Source: Candidatus Aenigmatarchaeota archaeon (GTDB lineage: Archaea; Aenigmatarchaeota; Aenigmatarchaeia; GW2011-AR5). From it: DNA of 11,841 nt. The position numbers were made by a program, and so were the translations under genes. Of the stretch, positions 1-5,801 are shown piece after piece. The notes beneath the pieces were generated by a model. It saw nothing but the letters and a program-made list of their open reading frames with translations, made no database searches and was not told the origin of the DNA. Numbering within the stretch: the first letter of the stretch is position 1; each line of letters begins with the position of its first letter. The stretch is taken from NCBI GenBank assembly GCA_016198645.1, contig JACQIE010000009.1, positions 1-11,841 on the forward strand. Direction: 5' to 3'.

Positions 1-9
1 AAACGGGTC

Positions 10-40
10 AGGGTATTGGCGCAGAAGCGGCCAATACCCT
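10..40. repeat. Perfect 11-bp inverted repeat (stem-loop) before the epimerase gene
   Basis: Positions 10-20 (AGGGTATTGGC) are exactly complementary to 30-40 (GCCAATACCCT), with a 9-nt loop between them. A short T-containing stretch (TTACTTTAATT) follows. It could be the transcript end of a gene lying before the window, or an operator near the epimerase promoter, whose TATA-like box begins about 32 nt further on. Archaeal termination normally depends on T-runs and not on hairpins, so the role is open. Confidence 0.6.
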
Positions 41-71
41 TACTTTAATTGCAAAGCCTCTGAACGGCATT

Positions 72-84
72 CTATTTTATAAAC
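72..84 (+). promoter_or_regulatory. TATA-like box of the epimerase gene
   Basis: The stretch CTATTTTATAAAC is centred about 27 nt before the ATG at 105. In archaea transcription starts about 25 nt after the TATA box, so the mRNA would begin at or next to the start codon (leaderless). No clear Shine-Dalgarno sequence precedes this ATG, which agrees. Confidence 0.55.
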
Positions 85-104
85 GTTCCACGCAAGATAG
101 AACG

Positions 105-995
105 ATGAAAATCCTTATAACCGGCGGTGCCGGTTTTATAGGTAGTAACTTGGCGATGGCTCTGGAAAAGAGCCACGATGTCACCATACTTGACAATCTC
201 TCGTCCGGGAAAAAGGATAACCTCAAAGGATTTGCCGGCGCGACGGTGGAAGGCGACATAAGAAACGCGGCGTCGCTTAAAAAAGCGGGAACGCCGGACG
301 TTATTTTCCACGAGGCAGCCGTGACTGATACGACGATAACCGACCATGCCGCCATGGCATCGGTCAACGTGGACGGATTCACAAATATACTAAACTACGC
401 AAAAACGTGCGGCGCGCGCGTTGTTTACGCTTCTTCGGCGAGCGTCTACGGAAACGGGCCCGTGCCGATGCGCGAGGAGCAGAGCGCGCCGCTGAACGAA
501 TACGCGCTTTCGAAGCTAAAGATGGACAAAATGGCGATGGATTGCGACGTGAGAATAGTCGGGCTGCGATACTTTAATGTTTACGGGTCACGCGAAGAAG
601 GGAAGGGCAAAACGGCGAGTATGATAATACAGTTGGCAAGACAGATGCTTGCCGGGAAAAAGCCGAAAATTTTCAAACACGGCGAGCAGGTGCGGGACCA
701 CGTCTACGTGAAAGACGTAGTTGACGCCAATCTTCGCGCGATGAAAGCGAAGCAAAACTGCCTCGTCAACGTAGGCACGGGCAAGGCGACGAGCTTTAAC
801 GAACTCGTAAGCATACTCAACAAAACACTTGAGGCGAATCTCACGCCGGAATACATTGACAATCCTTACACTACCGCTTACCAGAGCAATACGCAAGCCG
901 ATACACGCAAGGCGGAAAAGCTCATAGGCTTCAAGGCACGTTACGCGCTCAACGAAGGCATAAAGGATTATTTCCGGGAAATCGGCTTGTTGTGA
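105..995 (+). CDS. NAD-dependent epimerase/dehydratase (extended SDR, GalE-like)
   Basis: A 296-aa extended short-chain dehydrogenase/reductase acting on nucleotide sugars. The N-terminal NAD(P)-binding Rossmann motif GGAGFIG is at residues 7-13. Asp30 ends beta-2 (TILDN), the usual ribose ligand in NAD-dependent members. SSASVYG (110-116) leads to the catalytic Tyr133-x3-Lys137 (YALSK). Length and motif order fit UDP-glucose 4-epimerases and related sugar dehydratases/epimerases, but substrate cannot be told from sequence. It probably serves surface glycan or S-layer glycosylation in the cytoplasm. The ATG at 105 is supported by a TATA-like box at leaderless distance and by the Rossmann strand starting at residue 2. 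It is transcribed towards the membrane-protein gene on the other strand. Confidence 0.93.
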   Translation: MKILITGGAGFIGSNLAMALEKSHDVTILDNLSSGKKDNLKGFAGATVEGDIRNAASLKKAGTPDVIFHEAAVTDTTITDHAAMASVNVDGFTNILNYAKTCGARVVYASSASVYGNGPVPMREEQSAPLNEYALSKLKMDKMAMDCDVRIVGLRYFNVYGSREEGKGKTASMIIQLARQMLAGKKPKIFKHGEQVRDHVYVKDVVDANLRAMKAKQNCLVNVGTGKATSFNELVSILNKTLEANLTPEYIDNPYTTAYQSNTQADTRKAEKLIGFKARYALNEGIKDYFREIGLL

Positions 996-1110
996 ACTGT
1001 GCGCTATGATTTAGAAGGCCAATGATAAATCTACCTATATTATATATCTAATTCTGATTATAGAGTATAAAGTGATGAGAAAAATAAAAGAAAAAATCAA
1101 AAACAGACTT
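996..1110. terminator. AT-rich convergent intergenic spacer, probable bidirectional termination region
   Basis: The epimerase gene (+) and the small membrane-protein gene (-) converge here. Read on the minus strand, the stretch after the stop codon holds several T-runs (complement of 1080-1105), the usual archaeal terminator signal. The plus strand is very AT-rich (TATATTATATATC at about 1036-1050). No gene is seen. Confidence 0.5.
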
Positions 1111-1473
1111 TTACTGGCCTGACGCGTGAGCGTAGATTGCCTTCGCAGCCACTATGACTGCGGCGGGGCTTGCCAGAGCTGCCAAATTGCCCACAACGGC
1201 GTTAAGCAGCGCACCAAGCTCAGCCACGTTAATGGCAGAAAAGCTTGCTGTACCGGCTGTTACCAGCGCGATGGCAGCCACGATGAACGCTGTTGCGTTC
1301 TTTTCGGCTACATTCACGAGGCCTACGACTACTCCCAGCAGGACCAGCAGCATAGGCACATAGCCTGCTACGCTGGCGATGACTGCGGCAGCATACGTGC
1401 CGCCCAGTGCCGCCAAAACGGCGACCGCCATCCCTGCAAGGAAAGCGTACTCCCCTATCTTTTCGGTGTCCAT
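1111..1473 (-). CDS. Small integral membrane protein with about four helices
   Basis: A 120-aa, very hydrophobic protein rich in Ala, Val and Leu. After a short polar start (MDTEKIGEYAF) come about four membrane segments, near residues 10-32, 35-55, 61-80 and 88-115, with a charged NVAEKN turn in the middle and a short polar end. I chose the ATG at 1473 over an in-frame start 36 codons earlier. It has an AGGTGA ribosome site 5 nt before it and a TATA-like box 35 nt before it, and the upstream extension is basic and non-hydrophobic. The protein resembles short membrane proteins I associate with small-genome archaea, but I know no function. It lies downstream of tRNA-Trp on the same strand but has its own promoter. 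Confidence 0.85.
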   Translation of the reverse strand: MDTEKIGEYAFLAGMAVAVLAALGGTYAAAVIASVAGYVPMLLVLLGVVVGLVNVAEKNATAFIVAAIALVTAGTASFSAINVAELGALLNAVVGNLAALASPAAVIVAAKAIYAHASGQ

Positions 1474-1514
1474 TTTTTCACCTATAAACGCTTCACACCG
1501 GACTATATTTAAGC
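1474..1514 (-). promoter_or_regulatory. Promoter and ribosome site of the small membrane-protein gene
   Basis: On the minus strand CTTAAATATA (1504-1513) is a TATA-like box centred about 35 nt before the ATG at 1473, predicting a start near 1483 and a leader of about 10 nt. That leader contains AGGTGA just before AAAAATG. This is a short-leader gene with a Shine-Dalgarno site, unlike its leaderless neighbours. Confidence 0.55.
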
Positions 1515-1600
1515 GTTTTGGGAGAAAGAAAGCTTTATATCCATGAACATGGCGAAAACGCGCGTTTCCTGCGGCAAACATACTTGTTTACTGTTCAAAA

Positions 1601-1755
1601 TGGGGTCGGGAGGATTTGAACCCCCGTCGGCTGGTTTCTTCCCGTGCTTTCATCGCCACACGAAGTGGCTCAAAGCTCCACTTTCCATGCTCTTGCTTTT
1701 GACGAAAGGGCATAGAACTGGAGCCAGCTGTCCTGCCAGGTTAGACTACGGCCCC
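1601..1755 (-). tRNA. trnW: tRNA-Trp (anticodon CCA) with an 82-nt intron at 37/38
   Basis: Read on the minus strand, this is a full cloverleaf once 1636-1717 is removed. Acceptor GGGGCCG pairs with CGACCCC (one C5:A68 mismatch). The D arm is GTCT/GGAC, the anticodon stem GCTGG/CCAGC with loop CTCCAGA, the variable loop CGAC and the T arm GGGGG-TTCAAAT-CCTCC, with discriminator A73. The mature length is 73 nt; CCA is not encoded. Positions 34-36 are CCA, so it decodes UGG (Trp). The anticodon is at 1718-1720 read in reverse. Archaeal tRNA-Trp genes commonly carry an intron at this place. I could not draw a fully canonical bulge-helix-bulge, so a relaxed splice motif is likely. The upstream promoter is weak by eye. 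Confidence 0.93.
1636..1717 (-). ncRNA. tRNA-Trp intron with box C/D-like guide element
   Basis: In RNA order, the intron holds the guide UGGAGC (1680-1675), one U, a D'-like box UUGA (1673-1670), a hairpin GCCAC-UUCGU-GUGGC (1669-1655) and a C'-like GAUGA (1654-1650). This is the order of a D'/C' kink-turn. The guide is complementary to GCUCCA of the same tRNA's anticodon loop. The residue paired to the fifth nucleotide before the D' box is C34, the nucleotide a 2'-O-methylation guide should choose. Haloferax tRNA-Trp introns are known to guide methylation of C34 (and U39). A clear outer box C and box D are not visible, so this may be a half guide. A competing hairpin AAGTGG/CCACTT can also form. 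Confidence 0.55.
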
Positions 1756-1774
1756 ATACCCCTCACTTAACCAA

Positions 1775-1809
1775 GACGCACAATGCTGTATGACGGCAAG
1801 CCGTGCGTC
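1775..1809. repeat. Hairpin unit 1 (GACGCAC...GTGCGTC)
   Basis: GACGCAC (1775-1781) is complementary to GTGCGTC (1803-1809). Inside, ACGGC-AA-GCCGT (1793-1804) forms a second stem that shares two bases with the outer one. The 5' side between the stems carries copy 1 of the 14-nt repeat. The layout matches unit 2 although the inner stem sequence differs. Confidence 0.6.
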
Positions 1810-1874
1810 TGACAGCTTCCGAGTGCGTATCCCAATACCCCGCAATGCTGTATGACGCACCAATGCTGTATGAC
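1781..1874 (+). repeat. Three direct copies of a 14-nt repeat, CAATGCTGTATGAC
   Basis: Exact copies stand at 1781-1794, 1843-1856 and 1861-1874. Start-to-start distances are 62 and 18 nt, so this is not a regular array. Each copy is linked to a GACGCA motif: GACGCA comes directly before copy 1, and copy 2 ends in the GACGCACC that runs into copy 3. A 13-nt piece, TGTATGACGCACC (1849-1861), occurs again in reverse orientation at 7974-7986 in the other large non-coding region. Confidence 0.8.
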
Positions 1875-1902
1875 AACTTCGTTGTCCAGTTGGTTTGCGT
1901 CA
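1853..1902. repeat. Hairpin unit 2 (TGACGCA...TGCGTCA)
   Basis: TGACGCA (1853-1859) is perfectly complementary to TGCGTCA (1896-1902). CCAA just inside (1860-1863) can pair with TTGG (1890-1893). The inner hairpin is GACAAC-TTC-GTTGTC (1872-1886). Copy 3 of the 14-nt repeat fills the 5' internal strand, as copy 1 does in unit 1. Different but still complementary inner stems in the two units suggest that structure is what is kept. Confidence 0.6.
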
Positions 1903-1983
1903 GTTCCCATCGCGTCGTATCCCATTATATTGATTCTTTTCGCTTGCTATCTGTCTCCCATGATTAACGATATCTATAGCCGC

Positions 1984-2042
1984 ATGTTTAAAAATCCGAT
2001 GCCAGCCGGTCGTTTTTTATAGAACAAAATCCAAGGAATGCC
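1984..2042 (+). promoter_or_regulatory. Promoter region of the ATP-grasp/FGase operon
   Basis: Two TATA-like stretches are present: GTTTAAAAAT (1986-1995) and TTTTTTATA (2013-2021). The second is about 26 nt before the ATG at 2043 and would give a leaderless mRNA. The first would give a leader of about 28 nt containing AAGGAA (2033-2038), a weak ribosome site. I cannot choose between them. Confidence 0.45.
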
Positions 2043-2897
2043 ATGTCCCACGGAAAAATTGCAGTCATAGCCGATGCCGAAAAGCAGAAGGAGCTGGCTC
2101 CGCTGGTCAGAAAAGGCGGGGAAATCTTCGGTTCCGCTCTCTTTGCGTCGTACGGGAAGATACGGATAGAGACCGGCCGGGGAATACGCGTCGTGTGCGA
2201 CGGCGAGGAGCTTACGGAATACGATGCGGTGTTTCCTTTCCCGTCGTCAATGGGCGATGCGGCGCTGCCCGTGATAGCCGCGCTTGACAGCTCACTGGCA
2301 TACGTGCCTTACGGCATGGACGCTTACTTTTCCTTCCAACGAAAAGCACTGGGCATGAAGATACTCAGCCACAGCGGATTTTCCTGTCTTGACGTTCACC
2401 ATGCGCTCACGGAAGATGCACTGACGGACGCAATACCTACGTTGCCCTTTCCGATACGGATAAGGATAGGCGACAAGTCGTCGATTATAGAGGACAAGAA
2501 GCATCTTTCAGCGCTGATGAAACTTAGGAAGAGCGGGCAGGCAATTTCTGTAGAGGAAACGGTTCCCGACAAGCTCATAGGCTGCTTCGTTGCCAACAAC
2601 GAGGCGCTGGCGAGCGTGGATATAATAAACGGCAAGACGAGGGCTGCCAACGTGGGCAGCGTGATGCAGGACATGGCAGTATCGGCGGTCCGCAGCCTCG
2701 GCTCTTCTTATGGGTTTGTCACGTTCGCTGATGACAAAATCGTCTCTTTCACGCTTTCGCCACCCATAGCATCCATTGAAGCCGCGTCTGGAAAAGACGT
2801 GTGCACACCGCTGCTGAACGTGGCAAAGAACGCGCGGCCTGCGAGAAAACTGGGGATATTGCGCGCCATCATGGGCGCCATAGGAGTGAGAAAATGA
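2043..2897 (+). CDS. Degenerate ATP-grasp protein (probable pseudoenzyme paralogue of the next gene)
   Basis: This 284-aa protein aligns along most of its length with the RimK-type ligase encoded next. LTEYDAVFP matches LSEYDCVFP, ALGMKILSHSGFS matches the DKFLTLLKLEDAGIA segment, and FVANNEALA matches LVVGNEVVA. The catalytic positions are changed. The nucleotide-binding Lys/Gly loop (KLVAGSLGKG) reads IRIGDKSS, the Arg after DI is Gly, and the metal-binding D...E-x-N set becomes V...F-x-L (VSFTLSPP near the C-terminus). It therefore probably does not bind MgATP normally and may be a regulatory or structural partner of the active ligase. Its stop overlaps the next start as ATGA, so the two are probably made together. 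It is cytoplasmic, with no signal or membrane segment. Confidence 0.8.
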   Translation: MSHGKIAVIADAEKQKELAPLVRKGGEIFGSALFASYGKIRIETGRGIRVVCDGEELTEYDAVFPFPSSMGDAALPVIAALDSSLAYVPYGMDAYFSFQRKALGMKILSHSGFSCLDVHHALTEDALTDAIPTLPFPIRIRIGDKSSIIEDKKHLSALMKLRKSGQAISVEETVPDKLIGCFVANNEALASVDIINGKTRAANVGSVMQDMAVSAVRSLGSSYGFVTFADDKIVSFTLSPPIASIEAASGKDVCTPLLNVAKNARPARKLGILRAIMGAIGVRK

Positions 2898-3808
2898 AGA
2901 TATGCATTCTAGGCTCAAGGGAGAGGAAACGGCAGGACCTGTGGCTGATAGAAGAGGCGAGGAAGCGCTTTGACAAAGTGTCTTACGTCCAGATACCGGA
3001 CATAAGGATACACGAAGGCGAGGCTTTCTTCAAGGGCGGGAAACTGTCGGAATACGACTGCGTTTTCCCCCGCATACCCAGGACATACAAGAATTTCGGA
3101 TACGTGATAACCAAGCTTCTGGAAAACCGCGTCTTCATGCCCGTGACGCCTGAATCTGTGATAGTCGCGCACGACAAATTTCTCACGCTGCTGAAGCTGG
3201 AGGACGCAGGCATAGCGATACCCGTCAGCTACCTTACATATACGGTGGAAAGCATGAAGCCTGTGCTGAACACGATAAAATACCCGCTGGTGATAAAGCT
3301 GGTCGCAGGCTCGCTCGGCAAGGGCGTCATGTTCGCCGAGAGCAAGCCGTCTGCAGTGTCGCTATTGGACACGGTCGAAGGAATGAAGCAGCCCATAATG
3401 GTGGAAGAATATCTGGAGAATCCGGGCGAGGATATAAGGGCGCTGGTCGTCGGCAACGAAGTCGTTGCGGCGATGAAGAGGACGGCGGAAAAGGGCGAGC
3501 GCCGCGCCAACATAGGCGCAGGAGGAACGGGAAAGAAAATACGGCTCAGCCACGAAATAAGCGACATAGCCGTGAGAACGGCAAAGGCACTGGGCCTTGG
3601 GATAGCCGGAATAGATATAATTGAAAGCAAACGGGGACCCCTTGTGATAGAAGCAAACGTGAACGTGCACTTTGAAGGCATAACCGAAGCCACGGGCGTG
3701 AACGTCGCGGGAGCGATGATGGATTACGCGAAGAAGGAAACGGAGATTTTCAAAAACGGCGGCACGCTTAGCCGTTTTCTGGGGATGGATGTGAGATGGA
3801 AAATCTGA
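2894..3808 (+). CDS. RimK-type ATP-grasp amino-acid/peptide ligase
   Basis: A 304-aa ATP-grasp ligase. Members activate a carboxylate as acyl-phosphate with ATP and join it to an amine; RimK, LysX, MptN and CofF add amino acids, often glutamate, to proteins or cofactors. Visible motifs are DKFLTL (94-99) opening the ATP-grasp core, Lys135 and the loop GSLGKG (139-144), EEY (171-173), DIR (180-182), AMKR (193-196), RANIGAGG (204-211), and the metal ligands Asp241, Glu253 and Asn255 in GIDIIE and VIEANVN. FEGI after these resembles RimK. The ATG at 2894 overlaps the preceding stop (ATGA); an in-frame start 31 codons earlier lies wholly inside that gene and is unlikely. The substrate is unknown. 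The neighbouring FGase-like hydrolases point to an amide- or peptide-bonded product. Confidence 0.92.
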   Translation: MKICILGSRERKRQDLWLIEEARKRFDKVSYVQIPDIRIHEGEAFFKGGKLSEYDCVFPRIPRTYKNFGYVITKLLENRVFMPVTPESVIVAHDKFLTLLKLEDAGIAIPVSYLTYTVESMKPVLNTIKYPLVIKLVAGSLGKGVMFAESKPSAVSLLDTVEGMKQPIMVEEYLENPGEDIRALVVGNEVVAAMKRTAEKGERRANIGAGGTGKKIRLSHEISDIAVRTAKALGLGIAGIDIIESKRGPLVIEANVNVHFEGITEATGVNVAGAMMDYAKKETEIFKNGGTLSRFLGMDVRWKI

Positions 3809-4602
3809 TGATTATCCGCGACCGCAGCGAATTGCAGGCGCTTGCCGGAACGAAAAAAACCGACAACAGCATATATTTCAGCGAATACGGCAGGACGCGG
3901 CTCCTTGCCGCGGCGGAACACGCCGTCGCGACGGAGATAACAATAAAGTACGGAGGAAAGACTGTGTCCGTGGGCATCGGTGACAGAAACACGGACGTGC
4001 TGGCGGCATTAGGCGCAGCGCACGCGGGTGGAGTGTGCATATACCCGACAATAATAAGAACGAAGCTGGACCTTGCGCGCGACCCTCTGGAAGAAGGGCT
4101 CACGCTTGCCGTGAAACACGAGAAAAGCATCATCAGCGTGCCAATAAGCAACGAACAAAAAACGCTCGCCCACATAGCCGGCACATACCACAATATGATA
4201 AAAAAATTCGCGCCTTCCGTTATCGTGGCTTATCACGGGATGCACCGTTCTTACAATACGGACGTGCTGCTGGGCTTCGGCCATTCGCACGAATTCATGG
4301 GCGGGAAGAAAAACGGGTTCGCATTCCGCCGCGTTTTCCGTGCCGCGCTGAACGACGAGCTAAAAAAGCGCGGGCTGGAGCCCATGACCGTGAAAATAGC
4401 AAGAAGCCACTTCACGGGCTCAAATAATTACACGCTTATACGGCATGTCAAGGAACACAACGACGCAACGCGCGAAAAGCGCATGGGCGTGCATGTTGAG
4501 TTCAACAGGAGCGGGCGCGTTTCTGCCAACGGGCTTCCGTCGCCGGAATACCAGATAGCCGCGCAGATTCTTGCGCAGTGCGCGAAGGAGTGGACGTTGT
4601 GA
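3796..4602 (+). CDS. N-formylglutamate amidohydrolase (HutG/FGase)-like hydrolase
   Basis: A 268-aa protein with the FGase-superfamily motif order. EHAVATE (His42, Glu47) gives two probable zinc ligands. IIRTKLDLARDP (86-97) matches the family's SRyviDlNRdP. YHNMIKKF (131-138) matches the YHxxL helix. YHGMHRSYNTDVLLG (146-160) matches the D-HG/S...DI-iG zinc-His loop. GVHVEFNRSGR (231-241) matches the catalytic Gln-x-Glu strand, with Glu235 as likely acid/base. FGases cleave N-acyl or amide bonds at glutamate, so this may remove what the upstream ligase adds. The gene overlaps the ligase stop. ATG 3796 (used here) and ATG 3808 (TGATG overlap, protein 4 aa shorter) are both possible; neither has a convincing ribosome site. 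Confidence 0.78.
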   Translation: MENLMIIRDRSELQALAGTKKTDNSIYFSEYGRTRLLAAAEHAVATEITIKYGGKTVSVGIGDRNTDVLAALGAAHAGGVCIYPTIIRTKLDLARDPLEEGLTLAVKHEKSIISVPISNEQKTLAHIAGTYHNMIKKFAPSVIVAYHGMHRSYNTDVLLGFGHSHEFMGGKKNGFAFRRVFRAALNDELKKRGLEPMTVKIARSHFTGSNNYTLIRHVKEHNDATREKRMGVHVEFNRSGRVSANGLPSPEYQIAAQILAQCAKEWTL

Positions 4603-4609
4603 AATGTTG

Positions 4610-4656
4610 CATTTTCTATTTAAAGGTGGATACAATATTTATAATCGGTGAAAAGT
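4610..4656 (+). promoter_or_regulatory. Promoter and ribosome site of the 48-aa small gene
   Basis: CTATTTAAAG (4615-4624) is a good archaeal TATA-like box. About 25 nt later comes GGTGA (4647-4651), placed 5 nt before the ATG at 4657. A second AT-rich stretch, CAATATTTATAA (4633-4644), could be an alternative box. Confidence 0.5.
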
Positions 4657-4803
4657 ATGACAGGTTCTGTGATAATAAAATACCCGTTTTACATAGTAGT
4701 ATCAGGAAATCCGTTAAATGCGATTATAAGCGGGAATGTTCTCCGTGTTGAGGCACGTGAAGGAAAATTAATTTATGGAACAGGTCTGTTGGGTACAAAA
4801 TGA
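4657..4803 (+). CDS. Small 48-aa protein of unknown function
   Basis: A complete short frame with its own TATA-like box and a well-placed GGTGA ribosome site. The protein starts MTGSVIIKYPFYIVV and ends GTGLLGTK. It alternates hydrophobic and polar residues, suggesting beta strands, with two SGN turns (SGNPLNAI and SGNVLRVE) that look like an internal repeat. There is no signal peptide, no membrane helix and no cysteine pair. It sits between the ATP-grasp/FGase operon and the oppositely oriented FGase-like gene, so it might belong to the same system. I do not recognise the family. The start and end signals make it more than a chance frame, but proof of translation is lacking. Confidence 0.55.
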   Translation: MTGSVIIKYPFYIVVSGNPLNAIISGNVLRVEAREGKLIYGTGLLGTK

Positions 4804-4857
4804 TAGAAAATTAATCTTACAGTTTGACGGAATTCGATATTTAGAAACCGGGGCATT

Positions 4858-5763
4858 TCATAACGCTCCTAATTCCTTCACGACTTCGCTTATCACTTTC
4901 ACGACATCTTCGGCATGATTTTCGTTGAGGAACGACTGCGATTCTACCTCGATGGCGGCGCCTCCGGTTTTTTTCAAAAGCGGCGCCACGGGCAGCGCGG
5001 TGTCGCCGGAATAAATATTTTCCACAGTTATCTTCAGCCGCGCGTTATCCAGTGCCTTGTCCAGCGCGCGGAAATATCTTTGCGTGCCAAAGTCGCCTGC
5101 TGAAAGCCGCATTCCCGAGAGCTCCGACGCCCTTGCTATGTCCTGATTGAGCCATAGGCGGCGCATGCCGGATTTAGCGTTGAGCAACGCGCCTTGCATC
5201 GCATGGAATGCCATGTCGCGTTTCCAGTCCTCCTTATACTTCTGAAAATCGCGTTTTGCGTTAAGCCGTGAAACGACCTGCTCCACTTTGCGCTTGTTCG
5301 CCCACTTCCCCCTGCCTGTCACTAAATCTATTACTGAAGGCAGATTCTTTGCCCTTGAACTAAGCGTGTGGCAGAAAACGAAGAAAGGGGTGCGATTGAC
5401 GCCGAGGCGCTCAACGGCTTTCCAGAACGAGCTGTAAATTTTTCCTTTGCGCCTGTGCTCTTCGGATGTTTGCGCGGCCCATGCATATTTCCTGTAAAAT
5501 CCTATGCTGCTTTTCGCATCGCCGACACGCATCGCGGCGCGGGGCGGCGCTCTATTGAAGTCTATACCTAATATACCGTGGCGCGGAATGCACGATATTA
5601 CGGCAGAACCGCCGTGTTGTGCAGCGAGGAATGCCACGTTTTCCGAGCCCACGTCCTCCCGCTCGGCTGAACGGTACGTTAGCGAGGAATGTGGCGCGAC
5701 GAATATCGGGCCGGGCTTTCCCGATTCAAACGTGACGAAACCGGGCGCGTATTTGAAATGCAT
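4858..5763 (-). CDS. FGase-like hydrolase, paralogue A (divergent pair)
   Basis: This 301-aa protein is clearly paralogous to the one encoded at 5802. PGPIFVAPHSS (His25), DVGSE (37-41), a GIDFNRAPP segment (66-74), CHTLSSR...PSVIDLVTGRG (His132, Arg137, Asp146) and AIEVESQSFLNE (Glu272, Glu274) occur in the order of N-formylglutamate amidohydrolases (PHsG, iDlNR, H...D, QxE). His25, Glu41 and His132 would be the zinc ligands. It probably cleaves an amide or acyl bond in the cytoplasm. A family-specific helical insert, rich in Lys and Arg, lies between residues about 150 and 250, so the protein is longer than typical FGases. The start is supported by a TATA-like box 26 nt upstream on the minus strand. 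Family assignment is by motif pattern only. Confidence 0.65.
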   Translation of the reverse strand: MHFKYAPGFVTFESGKPGPIFVAPHSSLTYRSAEREDVGSENVAFLAAQHGGSAVISCIPRHGILGIDFNRAPPRAAMRVGDAKSSIGFYRKYAWAAQTSEEHRRKGKIYSSFWKAVERLGVNRTPFFVFCHTLSSRAKNLPSVIDLVTGRGKWANKRKVEQVVSRLNAKRDFQKYKEDWKRDMAFHAMQGALLNAKSGMRRLWLNQDIARASELSGMRLSAGDFGTQRYFRALDKALDNARLKITVENIYSGDTALPVAPLLKKTGGAAIEVESQSFLNENHAEDVVKVISEVVKELGAL

Positions 5764-5801
5764 ACTATAATTAATCCGTACGGAATAAATATGTTGCGCA
5801 T
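5764..5801. promoter_or_regulatory. 38-bp divergent promoter with a central palindrome
   Basis: The two FGase-like genes diverge from this spacer. At its centre is the perfect 10-bp palindrome TCCGTACGGA (5775-5784). On one side lies ATAATTAA (5767-5774), TATA-like for the plus gene (about 30 nt from its ATG). On the other lies AATAAATATG (5784-5793), TATA-like for the minus gene (26 nt from its ATG). A repressor dimer bound to the palindrome would block both genes. Confidence 0.5.

Larger units (their letters stand above)
1756..2042. other. Non-coding region with repeated hairpin units and the operon promoter
   Basis: There is no credible gene between tRNA-Trp and the ATP-grasp operon. The part from 1775 to 1902 consists of two similar structural units built from GACGCA...TGCGTC stems, and it carries three copies of a 14-nt repeat. 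Positions 1903-1985 show no further structure I can support. 1984-2022 holds TATA-like boxes. Because the hairpins lie before the promoter, they are probably not part of the operon mRNA. Confidence 0.6.

Noticed and set aside
1072..1122. Stand-alone box C/D sRNA (GTGATGA at 1072-1078, CTGA at 1119-1122, suitable spacing)
   Set aside because: There is no terminal stem and no internal D'/C' boxes, the spacer is almost pure A, and the D box lies inside the end of the membrane-protein gene. It is better explained as the T-rich terminator of that gene on the other strand.
1126..1512. 128-aa Cys/His-rich frame on the plus strand
   Set aside because: It is a shadow of the four-helix membrane protein on the minus strand, which has a clear promoter, ribosome site and membrane-protein composition.
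1781..1874. CRISPR-like array from three copies of CAATGCTGTATGAC
   Set aside because: Distances between copies (62 and 18 nt) are irregular, the repeat is only 14 nt long, and no cas genes are near.
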